A stretch of 64,000 nt of DNA from Cohaesibacter celericrescens. GTDB taxonomy: Bacteria; Pseudomonadota; Alphaproteobacteria; Rhizobiales; Cohaesibacteraceae. The translations under genes were made by a program, and so were the position numbers. The stretch spans positions 393,835 through 457,834 of the forward strand of contig NZ_PKUQ01000031.1 in NCBI RefSeq assembly GCF_002866925.1, given 5' to 3'. Below the pieces are notes generated by a model that saw only the letters and a program-made list of their open reading frames with translations, made no database searches and was not told where the DNA came from. Below, piece by piece: positions 1 through 10,936 of this stretch (its first letter is position 1; each line of letters starts with the position of its first letter).

Positions 1-815
1 CGCTTGGATTCTGCTTCCTGATTTTTCTTTTTGGCAACCAGAAGATCAAGGCGTTTTTGCTCTTCTGCCAGTTTTTGTAACCCACTTTGCAGTCCGGTTT
101 TTTCGGTCTCGATTTTTGTATGCAGGCGCACAAGTTCATCCAGCTGGGCGGCAAGAGATTGTGCTTCTATGCGGATTTCTGGCACCAGTGTGCTGAGCAA
201 TATGGCGGATCGCACTGCATTGAGTGCTTCATTGGGCCGAATCACCAAAGCCGGGGGCGGGTTTCGTCCGATGCGTTGCAAGGCGGCCAGAACCTGCGAC
301 AATGAATCGCGTTGTTCTGCCAATGATACGCGTAGGGCTGTCTGATCGGCAAAAAGGATTTTCAGGCGGGTTTCCCGATCTGATAGCGAACTTTCCAATT
401 CTTTGATTCGTTCTGCCGTGGCGATCAAGTCGGACTGTATGGTCTCTCGGTCCGACCGCAGTTGCTCCACTTCTTTCACCAGTTGACTCTGCTTCTCTTT
501 CGACATTTCGATGGAAGCTTCGATGCGTGTGAGGGTGGCTTCTTGTTCTTTGCGCGCCTTTAGACGGGCTTCCAGAGCACGGGCTGCTTTTTGTTCGTCT
601 TCGGATTGCTGTATCTCTCTCGCCGTCTTCGCGCCGTCGGTTATTGGAGGCTCGGTGATATTTGTCTGTTGTGCGTAAGCGGACGCTGCCCCAACCAAAA
701 TCAACAAACAAAATGTGACTTGGTAGAGCAGACGCGAACAAAAGGCTCGCAAAACGGATGGGAATAATCCCGTTTTGACCGAGTGTTTCGCTGAGTTTTT
801 ATTGCTGCGCGGCAC
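1..815 (-). CDS. Murein hydrolase activator, EnvC/M23 type (3' end off window)
   Basis: The minus strand is open from about 824 down to the window edge. Its translation has a hydrophobic export signal (core FCLLILVGAASAYA), then a long Glu/Lys/Gln-rich coiled coil, then the segment LQRIGRNPPPALVIRP, which I recognise from the coiled-coil part of EnvC-type proteins next to rlmH in Rhizobiales. The C-terminal LytM/M23 domain lies outside the window. EnvC-type proteins act in the periplasm and activate amidases that split septal peptidoglycan. No ATG is available: GTG codons at 815, 824 and 833 precede the signal peptide, so the start is uncertain. It lies 144 bases after rlmH on the same strand, so co-transcription is likely. 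The family call rests on pattern recognition of the N-terminal half only. Confidence 0.75.
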   Translation of the reverse strand, partial: MPRSNKNSAKHSVKTGLFPSVLRAFCSRLLYQVTFCLLILVGAASAYAQQTNITEPPITDGAKTAREIQQSEDEQKAARALEARLKARKEQEATLTRIEASIEMSKEKQSQLVKEVEQLRSDRETIQSDLIATAERIKELESSLSDRETRLKILFADQTALRVSLAEQRDSLSQVLAALQRIGRNPPPALVIRPNEALNAVRSAILLSTLVPEIRIEAQSLAAQLDELVRLHTKIETEKTGLQSGLQKLAEEQKRLDLLVAKKKNQEAESK

Positions 816-959
816 GTTGTGCACCCGAATCACCTGGTTTGTTTGCGTGCTGGCAATGTAGAGCAAGGTCGCGTCGGGTGGAATCGCTCGATGAGAAAAA
901 TGCGCCTATTACCGTGTGTTTGAGCCAACACATTGTCCAGACAATGGTGTGCGGCTTGG

Positions 960-1442
960 TTAAATACGATGATAGGGATGGCCCGTCAAAATAGTGATTG
1001 CCCGATATATTTGTTCAGTGAGAAGAACTCTCGCAATCTGGTGCGGCCAAGTCATGGAACCTAACGCCAGTTTGACGTGGGCTTGGTCCAGCAGTGGCTG
1101 TCCGTGGCCATCGGGCCCGCCCAGAACAAATGCCATGGCGGGACTGCCGCCATTGCGATGTTTGTCGATGAGTTTTGCAAATGACTCGCTGGACATATTC
1201 TGTCCATGCTCGTCCAGTGCGACGATGATGCAGCCTGCGGGCAGTGCCTTTAAAAGCTGGTCCGCTTCCTGCGTTTTTCTTTCGCCCGTGCTGCGAGCAC
1301 GGCTTTCGGAATACTCGACGATTTCAGGTCCGGCAAGGCCGAGGGTTCGTCCTGCTTTTTTTGCCCGATCCTGATAACGCAGGGCGAGTTCTGTCTCCGG
1401 CCCGGCTTTTTGCCGTCCGATAGCCGCTAGGATGAGCTTCAT
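960..1442 (-). CDS. rlmH: 23S rRNA (pseudouridine1915-N3)-methyltransferase RlmH
   Basis: The protein is 160 residues, the usual RlmH length. It begins MKLILAAIGRQKAG and carries the SPOUT-type knot signature FVLGGPDG near residues 104-111 and the conserved end QIYRAITILTGHPYHR. RlmH methylates pseudouridine 1915 of 23S rRNA on the assembled 70S ribosome using S-adenosylmethionine. It follows rsfS by 72 bases on the same strand, the common order in alphaproteobacteria (nadD, rsfS, rlmH, envC-type gene). Confidence 0.96.
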   Translation of the reverse strand: MKLILAAIGRQKAGPETELALRYQDRAKKAGRTLGLAGPEIVEYSESRARSTGERKTQEADQLLKALPAGCIIVALDEHGQNMSSESFAKLIDKHRNGGSPAMAFVLGGPDGHGQPLLDQAHVKLALGSMTWPHQIARVLLTEQIYRAITILTGHPYHRI

Positions 1443-1514
1443 TTTCCAATCCTTCTGATCGCCATATCTGTCCCGGTGGTGTGGGACAGGGGCTGGCGTT
1501 CAAATCCGGTTGGC

Positions 1515-1904
1515 TTATGCTTCGTCTTCAGACTCAGCAGTCCACATTTTCTCGATATTGTAGAATTCGCGGACTTCAGGACGGAAGATATGCACAATAT
1601 GGTCGCCTGTGTCGATAAGCACCCAATCGCAATTGGGCATACCTTCCACATGGGCGTTGCCAAGGCCGTTGTCTTTAAGGTCTCTGAGGAGACGATCGGC
1701 GACGGCACCGACGTGGCGATGGGAACGACCAGATGCAATAATCATATAGTCGGCAAGCGAAGACTTGCCGCGCAGGTCAATGGGCAGAATCTCTTCGGCC
1801 TTGGAATCATCCAGGCTTGTGAGGATCAGGTCAAGGGCCTGTTCAGGATCTTTGCGATCCAAAACTGGGCTAACGGGAGAAGGGCCTTCGGGCATGATCT
1901 CCAT
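1515..1904 (-). CDS. rsfS: Ribosomal silencing factor RsfS
   Basis: A 129-residue protein with the Iojap/RsfS pattern: LDDSKAEEILPIDLRGKSS, then ADYMIIASGRSHRHV, then DWVLIDTGDHIVHIFRPEVREFY near the C-terminus. RsfS binds ribosomal protein uL14 and blocks subunit joining when nutrients are low. A short N-terminal extension precedes the domain, as in other alphaproteobacterial copies. It sits between nadD and rlmH on the same strand. Confidence 0.96.
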   Translation of the reverse strand: MEIMPEGPSPVSPVLDRKDPEQALDLILTSLDDSKAEEILPIDLRGKSSLADYMIIASGRSHRHVGAVADRLLRDLKDNGLGNAHVEGMPNCDWVLIDTGDHIVHIFRPEVREFYNIEKMWTAESEDEA

Positions 1905-1964
1905 GTGTGTTGCGGTGGACAGGAATGCACCTCGTTTATCAAACTGAATTAACAGTTTCTCTGC

Positions 1965-1995
1965 CCGTACCGGACGCTTTAAAGCGTATGTACGG
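1965..1995. promoter_or_regulatory. Long hairpin between nadD and rsfS
   Basis: An inner perfect palindrome ACGCTTTAAAGCGT (1974-1987) is nested between CCGTAC (1965-1970) and GTACGG (1990-1995). It lies in the gap after nadD and before rsfS. There is no T-run on either side, so it is more likely a processing or partial attenuation structure than a strong terminator. Confidence 0.4.
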
Positions 1996-2069
1996 AATTG
2001 GACAGGCGAAAGAATGATTCGAAAATCGAACCGACGCCAAATTAAATTATGTCATGCTGTGTGACATTT

Positions 2070-2714
2070 TCAAGGCACTTGCTTATCTGGCGTCAGCTGT
2101 ATCTTCGCGCTTTGCCTTAAAGCGGTTGAAGACAAGTTTGAACGGGGTCCATAAAGGAACGTCCAAGCCGGACACGCCATTGTTGCCAATGCTTTTTCCC
2201 GATGACTGGGAATGCGGGCATGAGCGAAATGATGTGCCGCTGTCGCATAAAGCGGTGACAGACTGTATCCGGGACGGTCGATAATGGCAACCGGGATTCG
2301 TGTCAAAATGTCTTGCCAACGCTGCCATTTGTGAAATTGTTTAAGATTATCTGCCCCCATAACCCAAACTAGGTCGATTCCTCGGGTTCGAAGCTGGATC
2401 CAATCAAGGGTTTCGGCAGTGTAACGCGTGCCAGCTTTCTTTTCTGCGCCGGTTATGTCGATCTTTGGATGGTTCATCACTTGCGCCGTGCCAGACAGGC
2501 GCGTCTCAAGTGTGGGTAGGGCGCTGATGTCTTTGAGCGGGTTGCCGGGTGTTACAAGGCACCAGATGCGATCAAGGCCCAATCGCCTGAGCGCGGTAAT
2601 AGCCACATGGCGGTGCCCATCGTGGGCAGGGTTGAAGCTGCCGCCGTAGAGGCCAACCTTCATCCCCGGTGATACGGGCGGCAAGCCAGAGCTGTAAATA
2701 CGGGATCTCGTCAT
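2070..2714 (-). CDS. nadD: Nicotinate-nucleotide adenylyltransferase
   Basis: The 214-residue product has the nucleotidyltransferase start KVGLYGGSFNPAHDGHRHV (HxGH site), the WCLVTPGNPLKD segment, and the C-terminal SSTALRQ, equivalent to the ISSTxIR motif. It makes nicotinate adenine dinucleotide from nicotinate mononucleotide and ATP in NAD synthesis. The start at 2714 gives a 17-residue leader before MKVGLYGG; an internal ATG at 2663 is an alternative start and I cannot decide between them. Same strand as proA upstream. Confidence 0.94.
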   Translation of the reverse strand: MTRSRIYSSGLPPVSPGMKVGLYGGSFNPAHDGHRHVAITALRRLGLDRIWCLVTPGNPLKDISALPTLETRLSGTAQVMNHPKIDITGAEKKAGTRYTAETLDWIQLRTRGIDLVWVMGADNLKQFHKWQRWQDILTRIPVAIIDRPGYSLSPLYATAAHHFAHARIPSHREKALATMACPAWTFLYGPRSNLSSTALRQSAKIQLTPDKQVP

Positions 2715-2774
2715 CGCGCCTGCCGCATGGGTTGGAGATGGTGTGACAAAGGCTCAGGCCTTTAATGGAGAGTT

Positions 2775-4049
2775 TTACGGTCGAATTTGGCCGGTGCCAT
2801 GCACCCGATATTTGAAGCTGGTGAGTTGTTCAAGTCCTACCGGGCCGCGTGCATGCATGCGGCCGGTCGCAATGCCTATTTCTGCACCCATACCAAATTC
2901 GCCACCATCTGCAAACTGGGTAGATGCATTGTGCATGACAATTGCGCTATCGACCTCATTGAGGAACTGGGTCGCAACCTCAAGATCCTCGGTGATGATG
3001 CTTTCCGTGTGGCTGGATCCGTAGGTGGCGATATGATCGATTGCTTCGGCCACACCATCAACCATTTTTGCTGAAATGATGGTATCAAGATATTCGGTCG
3101 ACCAGTCTTCTTCATTGGCCAGTGTGGCGGCTGGCAGTAATGCGATGATTTCTTCTGTGCCGCGAATGGCGCAACCCGCATCGGACAGGGCGCGCAACAC
3201 GGCTTTGCCGCTCGTCTCAGCCACTGCGCGGTCGATCAATAGGGTTTCGGCAGATCCGCAAATGCCGGTACGACGCATTTTTGCGTTGACCACAATGGCT
3301 TTGGCTTTTTCCAAATCAGCGGCTTTGTCCACATACAAGTGGCAAATGCCTTCCAGATGGGAGAAGACCGGCACGCGGGCTTCGGACTGCACACGACCAA
3401 CCAATCCTTTGCCTCCGCGTGGAACGATCACATCGACATTGCCGCCCAAGCCCTTAAGCATTTCGCCTACCGCAGCGCGATCTGTGGTGGGGACCACCTG
3501 AATGGAATCCACTGGGAGACCCGCAGCTTGCAATCCTGACACCAAGCAGGCGTGAATCGCGCGCGATGAATGATAACTATCCGAACCGCCGCGTAAAATG
3601 GAGGCGTTTCCTGCTTTAAGGCAGAGGGCCCCAGCATCGGCGGTTACATTGGGGCGGCTTTCATAGATCACGCCAATGACACCCAAAGGGGTGCGGACGC
3701 GTTCGATATTGAGGCCATTTGGGCGGTCCCAGCTTGCCATAACTCCACCGACGGGATCTGCCAGTGCGACAATGGCGTCAAGGCCGGAGGCAATGGCTTC
3801 GATACGGTCATTATCTAGGGTCAAGCGATCCAAGAAGGCTTTGCTCATGCCGTCTTGTTCGCCTTTGGCGACGTCCTTGGCATTGGCTTCCAATATCGCA
3901 TTGACGCTTGCGCGGACACTTTTTGCCGCTGCCTGCAAAGCGTTATTCTTTTGTTCTGTCGGGGCATTGGCTAGCTGACGAGATGCGCGGCGCGCGCGGG
4001 CACCCAGGTCATTCATGATGTCTGCCACAGTGCTCGTCATGTTGTTCAT
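2775..4049 (-). CDS. proA: Glutamate-5-semialdehyde dehydrogenase (gamma-glutamyl phosphate reductase)
   Basis: A full-length ProA of 424 residues. Recognisable segments include [18 protein letters not shown], the [12 protein letters not shown] loop, [17 protein letters not shown] with the catalytic cysteine, and the C-terminal [13 protein letters not shown]. It reduces gamma-glutamyl phosphate to glutamate semialdehyde with NADPH, the second step of proline synthesis. It lies 73 bases after proB on the same strand, so the two consecutive steps are probably co-transcribed. Confidence 0.97.
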   Translation of the reverse strand: MNNMTSTVADIMNDLGARARRASRQLANAPTEQKNNALQAAAKSVRASVNAILEANAKDVAKGEQDGMSKAFLDRLTLDNDRIEAIASGLDAIVALADPVGGVMASWDRPNGLNIERVRTPLGVIGVIYESRPNVTADAGALCLKAGNASILRGGSDSYHSSRAIHACLVSGLQAAGLPVDSIQVVPTTDRAAVGEMLKGLGGNVDVIVPRGGKGLVGRVQSEARVPVFSHLEGICHLYVDKAADLEKAKAIVVNAKMRRTGICGSAETLLIDRAVAETSGKAVLRALSDAGCAIRGTEEIIALLPAATLANEEDWSTEYLDTIISAKMVDGVAEAIDHIATYGSSHTESIITEDLEVATQFLNEVDSAIVMHNASTQFADGGEFGMGAEIGIATGRMHARGPVGLEQLTSFKYRVHGTGQIRP

Positions 4050-4122
4050 GTCCGTCTCTTTTCGTCTATCTCGGATATAGATTTATTGCTTCGTTTGGGT
4101 CAAGCGGTCTTTGGGTTGCAGC

Positions 4123-5253
4123 TTATGCGTTTGCCGGATCTTTTCCGCTTAACACCATATCATCGCGGTGAATCAGTTCGGAGCGCCCTCTATAGCCAAG
4201 AATATCGGCAATTTTGGCCGATTTGCATCCCCGGATTTTGTTGGAATCCTGACAGTCATAGGATATCAGCCCACGCGCCACTTCTTCTCCGTCTGGTCCC
4301 AGCAAAATCACTGCGTCCCCTTTGGCAAAATCGCCGTCTATTTTTTTAACGCCGGCTGGAAGCAGGCTTTTGCCAGACAATAGAGCGCGGACAGCGCCGG
4401 CATCAAGTGTGAGTGTGCCGTGGGGTTCCAAGTGACCGTTGATCCAGCGCTTGCGTTCCGTGATCGGATTCGTTTTGGCTGTGAACCAGCTGCATTTGGC
4501 CCCATTCATAATCGAACGCAATGGATTATAGTCGTTGCCATTGGCGATGAGCATCGTGGTGCCCGCATTGACTGCGATTTTTGCCGCTGCAATTTTGGTC
4601 GCCATTCCGCCCTTGGCCAGCGAGGATCCTGCGCTGCCTGCCATTGCTTCAATGTCGTGGGTGATGTGTTCGATAACCGGAATATGCTGGGCGTCCGGAT
4701 TGGTGGCGGGCGGGGCAGTGTATAGCCCGTCGATGTCGGACAGAAGCACCAGACAATCGGCGCTGATCATGGTGGCCACACGAGCGGCCAAGCGGTCATT
4801 ATCCCCGAATTTTATCTCGGATGTGGCGACCGTATCATTCTCATTGATGATAGGAACCGCACCCAGCTCCAACAGGGTGGTCAGTGTGGCGCGGGCGTTG
4901 AGATAATGTCGTCGTTCTTCGGTATCGCTGAGGGTGAGCAAGATTTGTCCAGCGATCAAGTCAACCTTGTGCAAGGCGTCAGCATAGGCCTCGCCCAACG
5001 CAATTTGCCCGATAGCGGCCGCGGCCTGACTCTCATCGAGCCGCAGCTTTCCCTGTGGCAGGTTGGTTTGTCGACGTCCCAATGCGATGGCACCGGAAGA
5101 GACGATCAGTACTTCCTTGCCCTGTTCTTTCAGCATGGCAATATCATCAACCAGCGTTTGCAGCCAAGCGGCTCGCAAACGCCCCGTCTTCTCGTCCACC
5201 AATGTGGCCGAGCCGATTTTTATGACAATTCGTTTTTGGTCCTGCAGTCTCAC
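4123..5253 (-). CDS. proB: Glutamate 5-kinase
   Basis: The kinase domain starts [17 protein letters not shown] and shows [25 protein letters not shown] and [11 protein letters not shown], all typical of ProB. A PUA domain with [15 protein letters not shown] follows at the C-terminus. It phosphorylates glutamate, the first and feedback-controlled step of proline synthesis. I place the start at the GTG at 5253 (376 residues, close to the usual ProB length). An ATG at 5331 would add 26 basic residues and overlap the end of obgE. Operon order is obgE, proB, proA, nadD. Confidence 0.93.
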   Translation of the reverse strand: MRLQDQKRIVIKIGSATLVDEKTGRLRAAWLQTLVDDIAMLKEQGKEVLIVSSGAIALGRRQTNLPQGKLRLDESQAAAAIGQIALGEAYADALHKVDLIAGQILLTLSDTEERRHYLNARATLTTLLELGAVPIINENDTVATSEIKFGDNDRLAARVATMISADCLVLLSDIDGLYTAPPATNPDAQHIPVIEHITHDIEAMAGSAGSSLAKGGMATKIAAAKIAVNAGTTMLIANGNDYNPLRSIMNGAKCSWFTAKTNPITERKRWINGHLEPHGTLTLDAGAVRALLSGKSLLPAGVKKIDGDFAKGDAVILLGPDGEEVARGLISYDCQDSNKIRGCKSAKIADILGYRGRSELIHRDDMVLSGKDPANA

Positions 5254-5296
5254 GACACGTCCCGTCTTCAGCTTGATTTTATGTCTTGATGGTTTA

Positions 5297-6979
<1,683 letters not shown>

Positions 6980-6980
<1 letters not shown>

Positions 6981-7654
6981 CAGGCTGCTCCTTTCACCTC
7001 AAGAGGTTGGTTGGTTGGTTGATTTCTATATATCGGCATATGGCTGGCACCTGCCCAATGGCGAATGGCTGTCCATATGCCTCTATCCAAATGGTAACGG
7101 TCTATCGGAATCATGCCGCGATAGTGTGGGGACTGGGCCATGCCGGTGCCGCTATATTGAAAGCCGCATTTTTCAACGATACGCCTCGATTTTCTGCAGG
7201 AAACGCGGCATTGTGCTGTCACGGTTTGTAGTTTGGGGTGGTTTTGGTTCGGGTTTGAGAATGCAAAATCTGCCAATGCCTGAATAGCGCGGGTGGCATA
7301 ACCATTTTGCCATTTGTCGCGACAAATCATGATGCTGATTTCGGCTTGAGTTCTTTCTTCTTGTAACATCAGGCAAGCCGTGCCGAGATAATTTCCCTTC
7401 ATGTCGGTTAAAACAAAGGGGAAATCGGTCGGATTGGTCTCTTGGTTATGACTGGCAAACCAAAGGTCTGCTGCCCGCGATGATGTTGGCAACCAGTTGC
7501 TGCAGAGATTTTTGGCGAGGACCGGGTTTGTTGCTGATGCAACCAACATGTCCAAATCCGCTTGCGCAGGCTGGCGTAACAGAAAGTTCTTGTTTCCCAA
7601 ACCCTCGCTACAGTCGGGTTCGGTTTGCTGAAGTTTTTTATCTATGTCCAACAT
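6980..7654 (-). CDS. GNAT family N-acetyltransferase
   Basis: 224 residues with the layout of a RimJ/RimL-type domain: FLLRQPAQADLDML near the start, ISIMICRDKWQNGYATRAIQ (acetyl-CoA-binding region), then SRRIVEKCGFQYSGTG. Its substrate cannot be told from sequence. It precedes a second GNAT gene with a one-base stop/start overlap, so the two may act as paired or duplicated enzymes. A strong terminator (7747-7776) separates it from rpmA, so it has its own promoter or depends on read-through. Confidence 0.82.
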
Positions 7655-7746
7655 GGGTCTCTCCTGGGGTGTTGCCCGGGTATTCCCCCCTTGGTTTTTC
7701 TGCTGTTCAACAGCAAGGAGGGGATGCGGTGTGAAAGGTCAAAAGA

Positions 7747-7776
7747 AAAGGGGAGATGGTGTCCCATCTCCCCTTT
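7747..7776 (-). terminator. Rho-independent terminator after rplU-rpmA
   Basis: A 13-bp perfect stem, AAAGGGGAGATGG (7747-7759) and CCATCTCCCCTTT (7764-7776), with a 4-base loop. On the minus strand it is followed by TTTTCTTTTG. It lies 87 bases after the rpmA stop, as expected for the end of the ribosomal protein operon. Confidence 0.9.
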
Positions 7777-7862
7777 CAATCTTTTGGCCCCTATCAGGAG
7801 GGGTGCCTTATCGATTTTCCGGGGTCTGGGACACCGGCAAATCGTATAAAATCATGCCAGTG

Positions 7863-8132
7863 TTATTCTGCCGCTTCTGCCATCGGGGCCACGGACACGT
7901 AAGTTCGGCCGTTGGCTTTCTTGCGGAATTCGACATTGCCGTTGGAGGTCGCAAAGATGGTGTGATCTTTACCCATGCCAACATTGTCGCCCGGATGCCA
8001 CTTTGTGCCGCGTTGACGAATAATGATGTTGCCTGAAACCACAGTCTCACCACCGAATTTTTTCACGCCTAGACGACGACCCGCTGTATCGCGACCGTTA
8101 CGGGATGAACCGCCTGCTTTTTTATGTGCCAT
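7863..8132 (-). CDS. rpmA: 50S ribosomal protein L27
   Basis: The 89-residue sequence starts [15 protein letters not shown] and contains [19 protein letters not shown], which identify bL27 without doubt. L27 reaches toward the peptidyl transferase centre. It is 114 bases downstream of rplU on the same strand, the standard bacterial pair. Confidence 0.98.
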   Translation of the reverse strand: MAHKKAGGSSRNGRDTAGRRLGVKKFGGETVVSGNIIIRQRGTKWHPGDNVGMGKDHTIFATSNGNVEFRKKANGRTYVSVAPMAEAAE

Positions 8133-8246
8133 TTTGGTATCTCCTCGTCTAAAACATGGCGCTTATAAAGCGTGCGCATGTTTCAGTCTAAAAGTTGCGA
8201 TCAACATATTTACCAAAGAAGTACCCTTGGTAGGTTGATCCAAAAA

Positions 8247-8891
8247 CTATTTTTCAGCAGCGAAAGCAGCAGCCTGCTCGAGCCAGTTATCACGTTCGAT
8301 GCGGCCTTTGAAGCTCAGCGCGTCATCAAGCTTGGCGATGTCATCAGCAGAGAAAGCTGCGACCTGAGCGAATTGGGTCACACCCAGAGCGTTCAGTTTA
8401 CCTTCAAGAACCGGTCCGACACCAGAGATTTTTTTCAAATCATCTGCGTCACCTGCCGGTGCTGTGAAAAGCGCTGCACCTTCGGCCGGAGCTTTTTTGG
8501 CTGGAGCCTTCTCTTCGGCAGGGGCTGCTTCTTTTTTAGCTGGTGTTGCTTTTTTCGCAGCTTTGGAAGGAGCTTTGCCACCCGTCAGGATCTCGGTGAT
8601 CTTGACTGAAGTGAAGTGTTGACGATGACCGTTGCGGCGGCGTGAGTTTTGACGACGGCGTTTTTTGAAAATGATGATCTTGCGGCCGCGGCCTTGATCA
8701 ACAATTTCTGCAGCAACCGTTGCGCCGTCCACGAGAGGAGCGCCTACTTGTGCGTCGCCTTCGCCGCCAACCAGCAGAACGCTGTCAAACACAACAGTGT
8801 CGCCAGCTTCGCCGTCAAGCTTTTCGATTTTCAGAATGTCATCGGGGGAAACAGTATACTGCTTACCACCGGTTTTGATGACTGCGAACAT
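8247..8891 (-). CDS. rplU: 50S ribosomal protein L21 with C-terminal extension
   Basis: The first part ([18 protein letters not shown] to roughly residue 105, including [20 protein letters not shown]) is a complete bL21. It is followed by an Ala/Lys/Pro-rich linker and a helix-hairpin-helix-like domain ([19 protein letters not shown]), giving 214 residues instead of about 103. This extension is common in Rhizobiales and related groups. The ATG at 8891 is chosen over a codon at 8924 because GGAG lies upstream and the protein then starts as in all L21 sequences. Confidence 0.96.
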   Translation of the reverse strand: MFAVIKTGGKQYTVSPDDILKIEKLDGEAGDTVVFDSVLLVGGEGDAQVGAPLVDGATVAAEIVDQGRGRKIIIFKKRRRQNSRRRNGHRQHFTSVKITEILTGGKAPSKAAKKATPAKKEAAPAEEKAPAKKAPAEGAALFTAPAGDADDLKKISGVGPVLEGKLNALGVTQFAQVAAFSADDIAKLDDALSFKGRIERDNWLEQAAAFAAEK

Positions 8892-9315
8892 TTTTATCTC
8901 CGTTCCGTCCGGGCTCCTAGACATAATGTCAATGGGTCCGTCTTTTATCAGTCAGTGAATGGGATGCCAGATTTCGCTTTTCAATCAAATGGTTGTCGAT
9001 TTCAAAGCGAACAAGCAAATAGGCGCGGGTTGCTTCCCCACGCCATGACTTGAGCCGCACTATAATGAGACGTGATGCAGAGTCAAGAAAAAGCTGGGGC
9101 AAAAGGGCTATTTTCAGCCGTTCTCAACCGCAACTGGATGAGTGGATCTGGTTGCTTGCTTGGCGTTTGAAGTCGTCTACTCTGAATTTGAGCGTGCTAT
9201 GTGCATTGGGCGGGGGATTTCTCTTCCTTGTGGCTTGAGCTTGCTGATGGGGCTGTGTATGGTCCGACCACCTTTTTGGGCCTATGGATCACCACGGTTC
9301 CGCCCAAAAATATGC
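8892..9315. other. Intergenic: rplU promoter region and tRNA-Ser upstream region
   Basis: No housekeeping coding region is visible here. The left part must hold the promoter and leader of rplU-rpmA on the minus strand. The right part precedes the tRNA gene on the plus strand. The only open frame that extends here is the antisense tail of the element's serine recombinase (to 9197), which is host DNA read by chance after integration. Confidence 0.6.
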
Positions 9316-10936
9316 GGAGAGGTGCCGGAGTGGTCGATCGGGGCGGTCTCGAAAACCGTTGAGCGTGCAAGCGTTCCGAGGGTTCGAATCCCTCTCTCTC
9401 CGCCATTTCTTTTTCAGATAGTGAAACACCCCCTAACACCTTGAATGGCAAGGTGGTTTTTGGGGTTCGAAAACCTTCGTTCCTGCAGAACTCTAATTTG
9501 TCCGCAAATGTGAGTCTCAAGACCAATTTTCTCACTCCCAATTGACCCGAAGCCCATAGTATTGCTGGGTTTTTTAGGAATTGCAGTGAGAGTTCGAAAA
9601 TCTCCTCGAATGTACCCTGCGGCTTGCCTGCTTTTTGCGCCTTTTCTTCCAATACCAGTTTTTGATTATGGAGTGCGGTGACGCGGTCTTCATATTTAGC
9701 AATGAGCGGCTTTGAATCCGTTTCGACGATACGATCCATGAAGTTCTCAATCTGGACATCAAGGCGCTTCACCTGCGTGACAAGCTGCTTCTTGATCTCA
9801 TGGGCTTGCGCTAGCCGTTGATCCCAAATGCTCTTGAGCATGGCTCTGGTGAGCTTCACGAGCGAAGGTCCGGGCGAAAGCTCGGCGAGCAATTCTTCAA
9901 ATTGTCCCTCGATGACATCGCGTCGAATGGATTTGCGATACTCAGGGCACCCTTTTGAGAAACAAAAATAATAGGCGTGTTTCTTACCTGTCTTGCTGGT
10001 AGACCAGCAAGAGGTCATAAGCTTCCCGCAACAGCCACAGGAAACCGTCCCGCGAAGCGCAAAGTCGGCGCGGATATCAGGGCGTGCGGCGGTCTTTGCG
10101 CCGCCCAACAAGCGATCTTGAATGCGTTGGAAGGTCTGAAAATCAATCAGCCCTTCATGCTGCCCCTTGTGCAGAGGAATATCCCACTCAGCTTTTCCAA
10201 CATATCCCGCATATATGGGCTTGGTCAGAATGTCGTTGACCCGCTGATTGCGAACCTCGCCCTTTTTGTTTTTTGGGAAATCAGGCTGGCTTTCAAAAAA
10301 CCGTTTCACTTCTGCTTGGGTCTGGAAGCGTCCTGAAGCGTACCCTTCTAGAGCTTCCTGAATGATCGAAGCATAGGGTTCATCGCGTTTCAGCATTTTA
10401 CCCCGACCGGGCACTAACTCAAACCTATAGCCAATGCAGTTGATAAATGGCCAATAGCCGTTGCTCAGCCTTGCCCGCATACGGCGCTCGGTTTGTTCAC
10501 CGTTCTGCTCACGCTGATGCTGCATGATGGAAGCCATAAGGTTTTCGATAAGTTTGGCATTTGGGTCTTCTCCAAACTCCATCGTCGGACTTTCAAGCCG
10601 CCCTCCGGCCTTGCGGATAGCTTCATGTAGTTCGATATGTGTTTTTAGTTCACGCGCCAGTCGGGAGATGTGATCAATGATAATCACAACCTCACCGCCA
10701 CGACTGTGTTTCTTGACAAAACGCAGCATATTTCTCACTTCGTGACGGTCTAGCAATTTGCCCGAAGTTGCCTTGTCTTCAAATGTGGCAATGACTTCAT
10801 ACCCATATAGGCGTGCATAGTCGTGGCAGGTTGTCTTTTGAGACTCAATGCCGTGCCCTTTTTTCATCTGGGCTGGGGTAGATACACGGGCGTAAATGAC
10901 GGCTTTTTGCGGCTTTGGCGCTTTTTGTTCATTCAT
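9197..10936 (-). CDS. Large serine recombinase (integrase) whose reading frame crosses attL and the tRNA antisense strand
   Basis: The N-terminal resolvase domain starts KAVIYARVSTPAQ with catalytic Ser19 and continues with IIIDHISRLAREL. A recombinase domain follows, then a zinc ribbon (CGCCG, later CFSKGCPEY) and a coiled-coil segment, as in large serine recombinases. ATG at 10936 is chosen (GGAG upstream; the start overlaps the end of the 92-aa gene). Residues 1-510 are element-encoded. From 9406 the frame enters the att core and reads 69 codons of host DNA, including the tRNA-Ser antisense peptide MAEREGFEPSERLHAQ, a known read-through signature of tRNA-Ser insertions. In the circular form it would instead have a 35-residue tail (see 32250-32346). 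Confidence 0.93.
   Translation of the reverse strand: MNEQKAPKPQKAVIYARVSTPAQMKKGHGIESQKTTCHDYARLYGYEVIATFEDKATSGKLLDRHEVRNMLRFVKKHSRGGEVVIIIDHISRLARELKTHIELHEAIRKAGGRLESPTMEFGEDPNAKLIENLMASIMQHQREQNGEQTERRMRARLSNGYWPFINCIGYRFELVPGRGKMLKRDEPYASIIQEALEGYASGRFQTQAEVKRFFESQPDFPKNKKGEVRNQRVNDILTKPIYAGYVGKAEWDIPLHKGQHEGLIDFQTFQRIQDRLLGGAKTAARPDIRADFALRGTVSCGCCGKLMTSCWSTSKTGKKHAYYFCFSKGCPEYRKSIRRDVIEGQFEELLAELSPGPSLVKLTRAMLKSIWDQRLAQAHEIKKQLVTQVKRLDVQIENFMDRIVETDSKPLIAKYEDRVTALHNQKLVLEEKAQKAGKPQGTFEEIFELSLQFLKNPAILWASGQLGVRKLVLRLTFADKLEFCRNEGFRTPKTTLPFKVLGGVSLSEKEMAEREGFEPSERLHAQRFSRPPRSTTPAPLRIFLGGTVVIHRPKKVVGPYTAPSASSSHKEEKSPAQCT
9316..9405 (+). tRNA. tRNA-Ser, anticodon CGA
   Basis: A 90-base class II tRNA. 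The acceptor strands GGAGAGG (9316-9322) and TCTCTCC (9395-9401) pair, the loop CTCGAAA gives anticodon CGA (reads UCG codons), there is a variable arm around GAGCGTGCAAGC, the T-loop contains GGTTCGAATCC, and CCA is encoded at the end. The 3' end from 9396 is the attachment core of the integrated element; the tRNA stays intact because the element brings the same 13 bases. Confidence 0.97.
9396..9408 (+). repeat. attL core (13-bp direct repeat, tRNA 3' end)
   Basis: CTCTCCGCCATTT, identical to 32347-32359. It covers the last ten bases of the tRNA and three bases beyond. On the minus strand it also encodes part of the recombinase C-terminus. Confidence 0.92.

Noticed and set aside
229..741. 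Minus-strand frame of 170 residues starting MFASALPSHILF
   Set aside because: It is the wrong frame of the EnvC-type gene; the neighbouring frame has a signal peptide, coiled coil and the LQRIGRNPPPALV segment and runs off the window edge.
1439..1738. Minus-strand frame between rsfS and rlmH
   Set aside because: It overlaps rsfS out of frame and has no family features.
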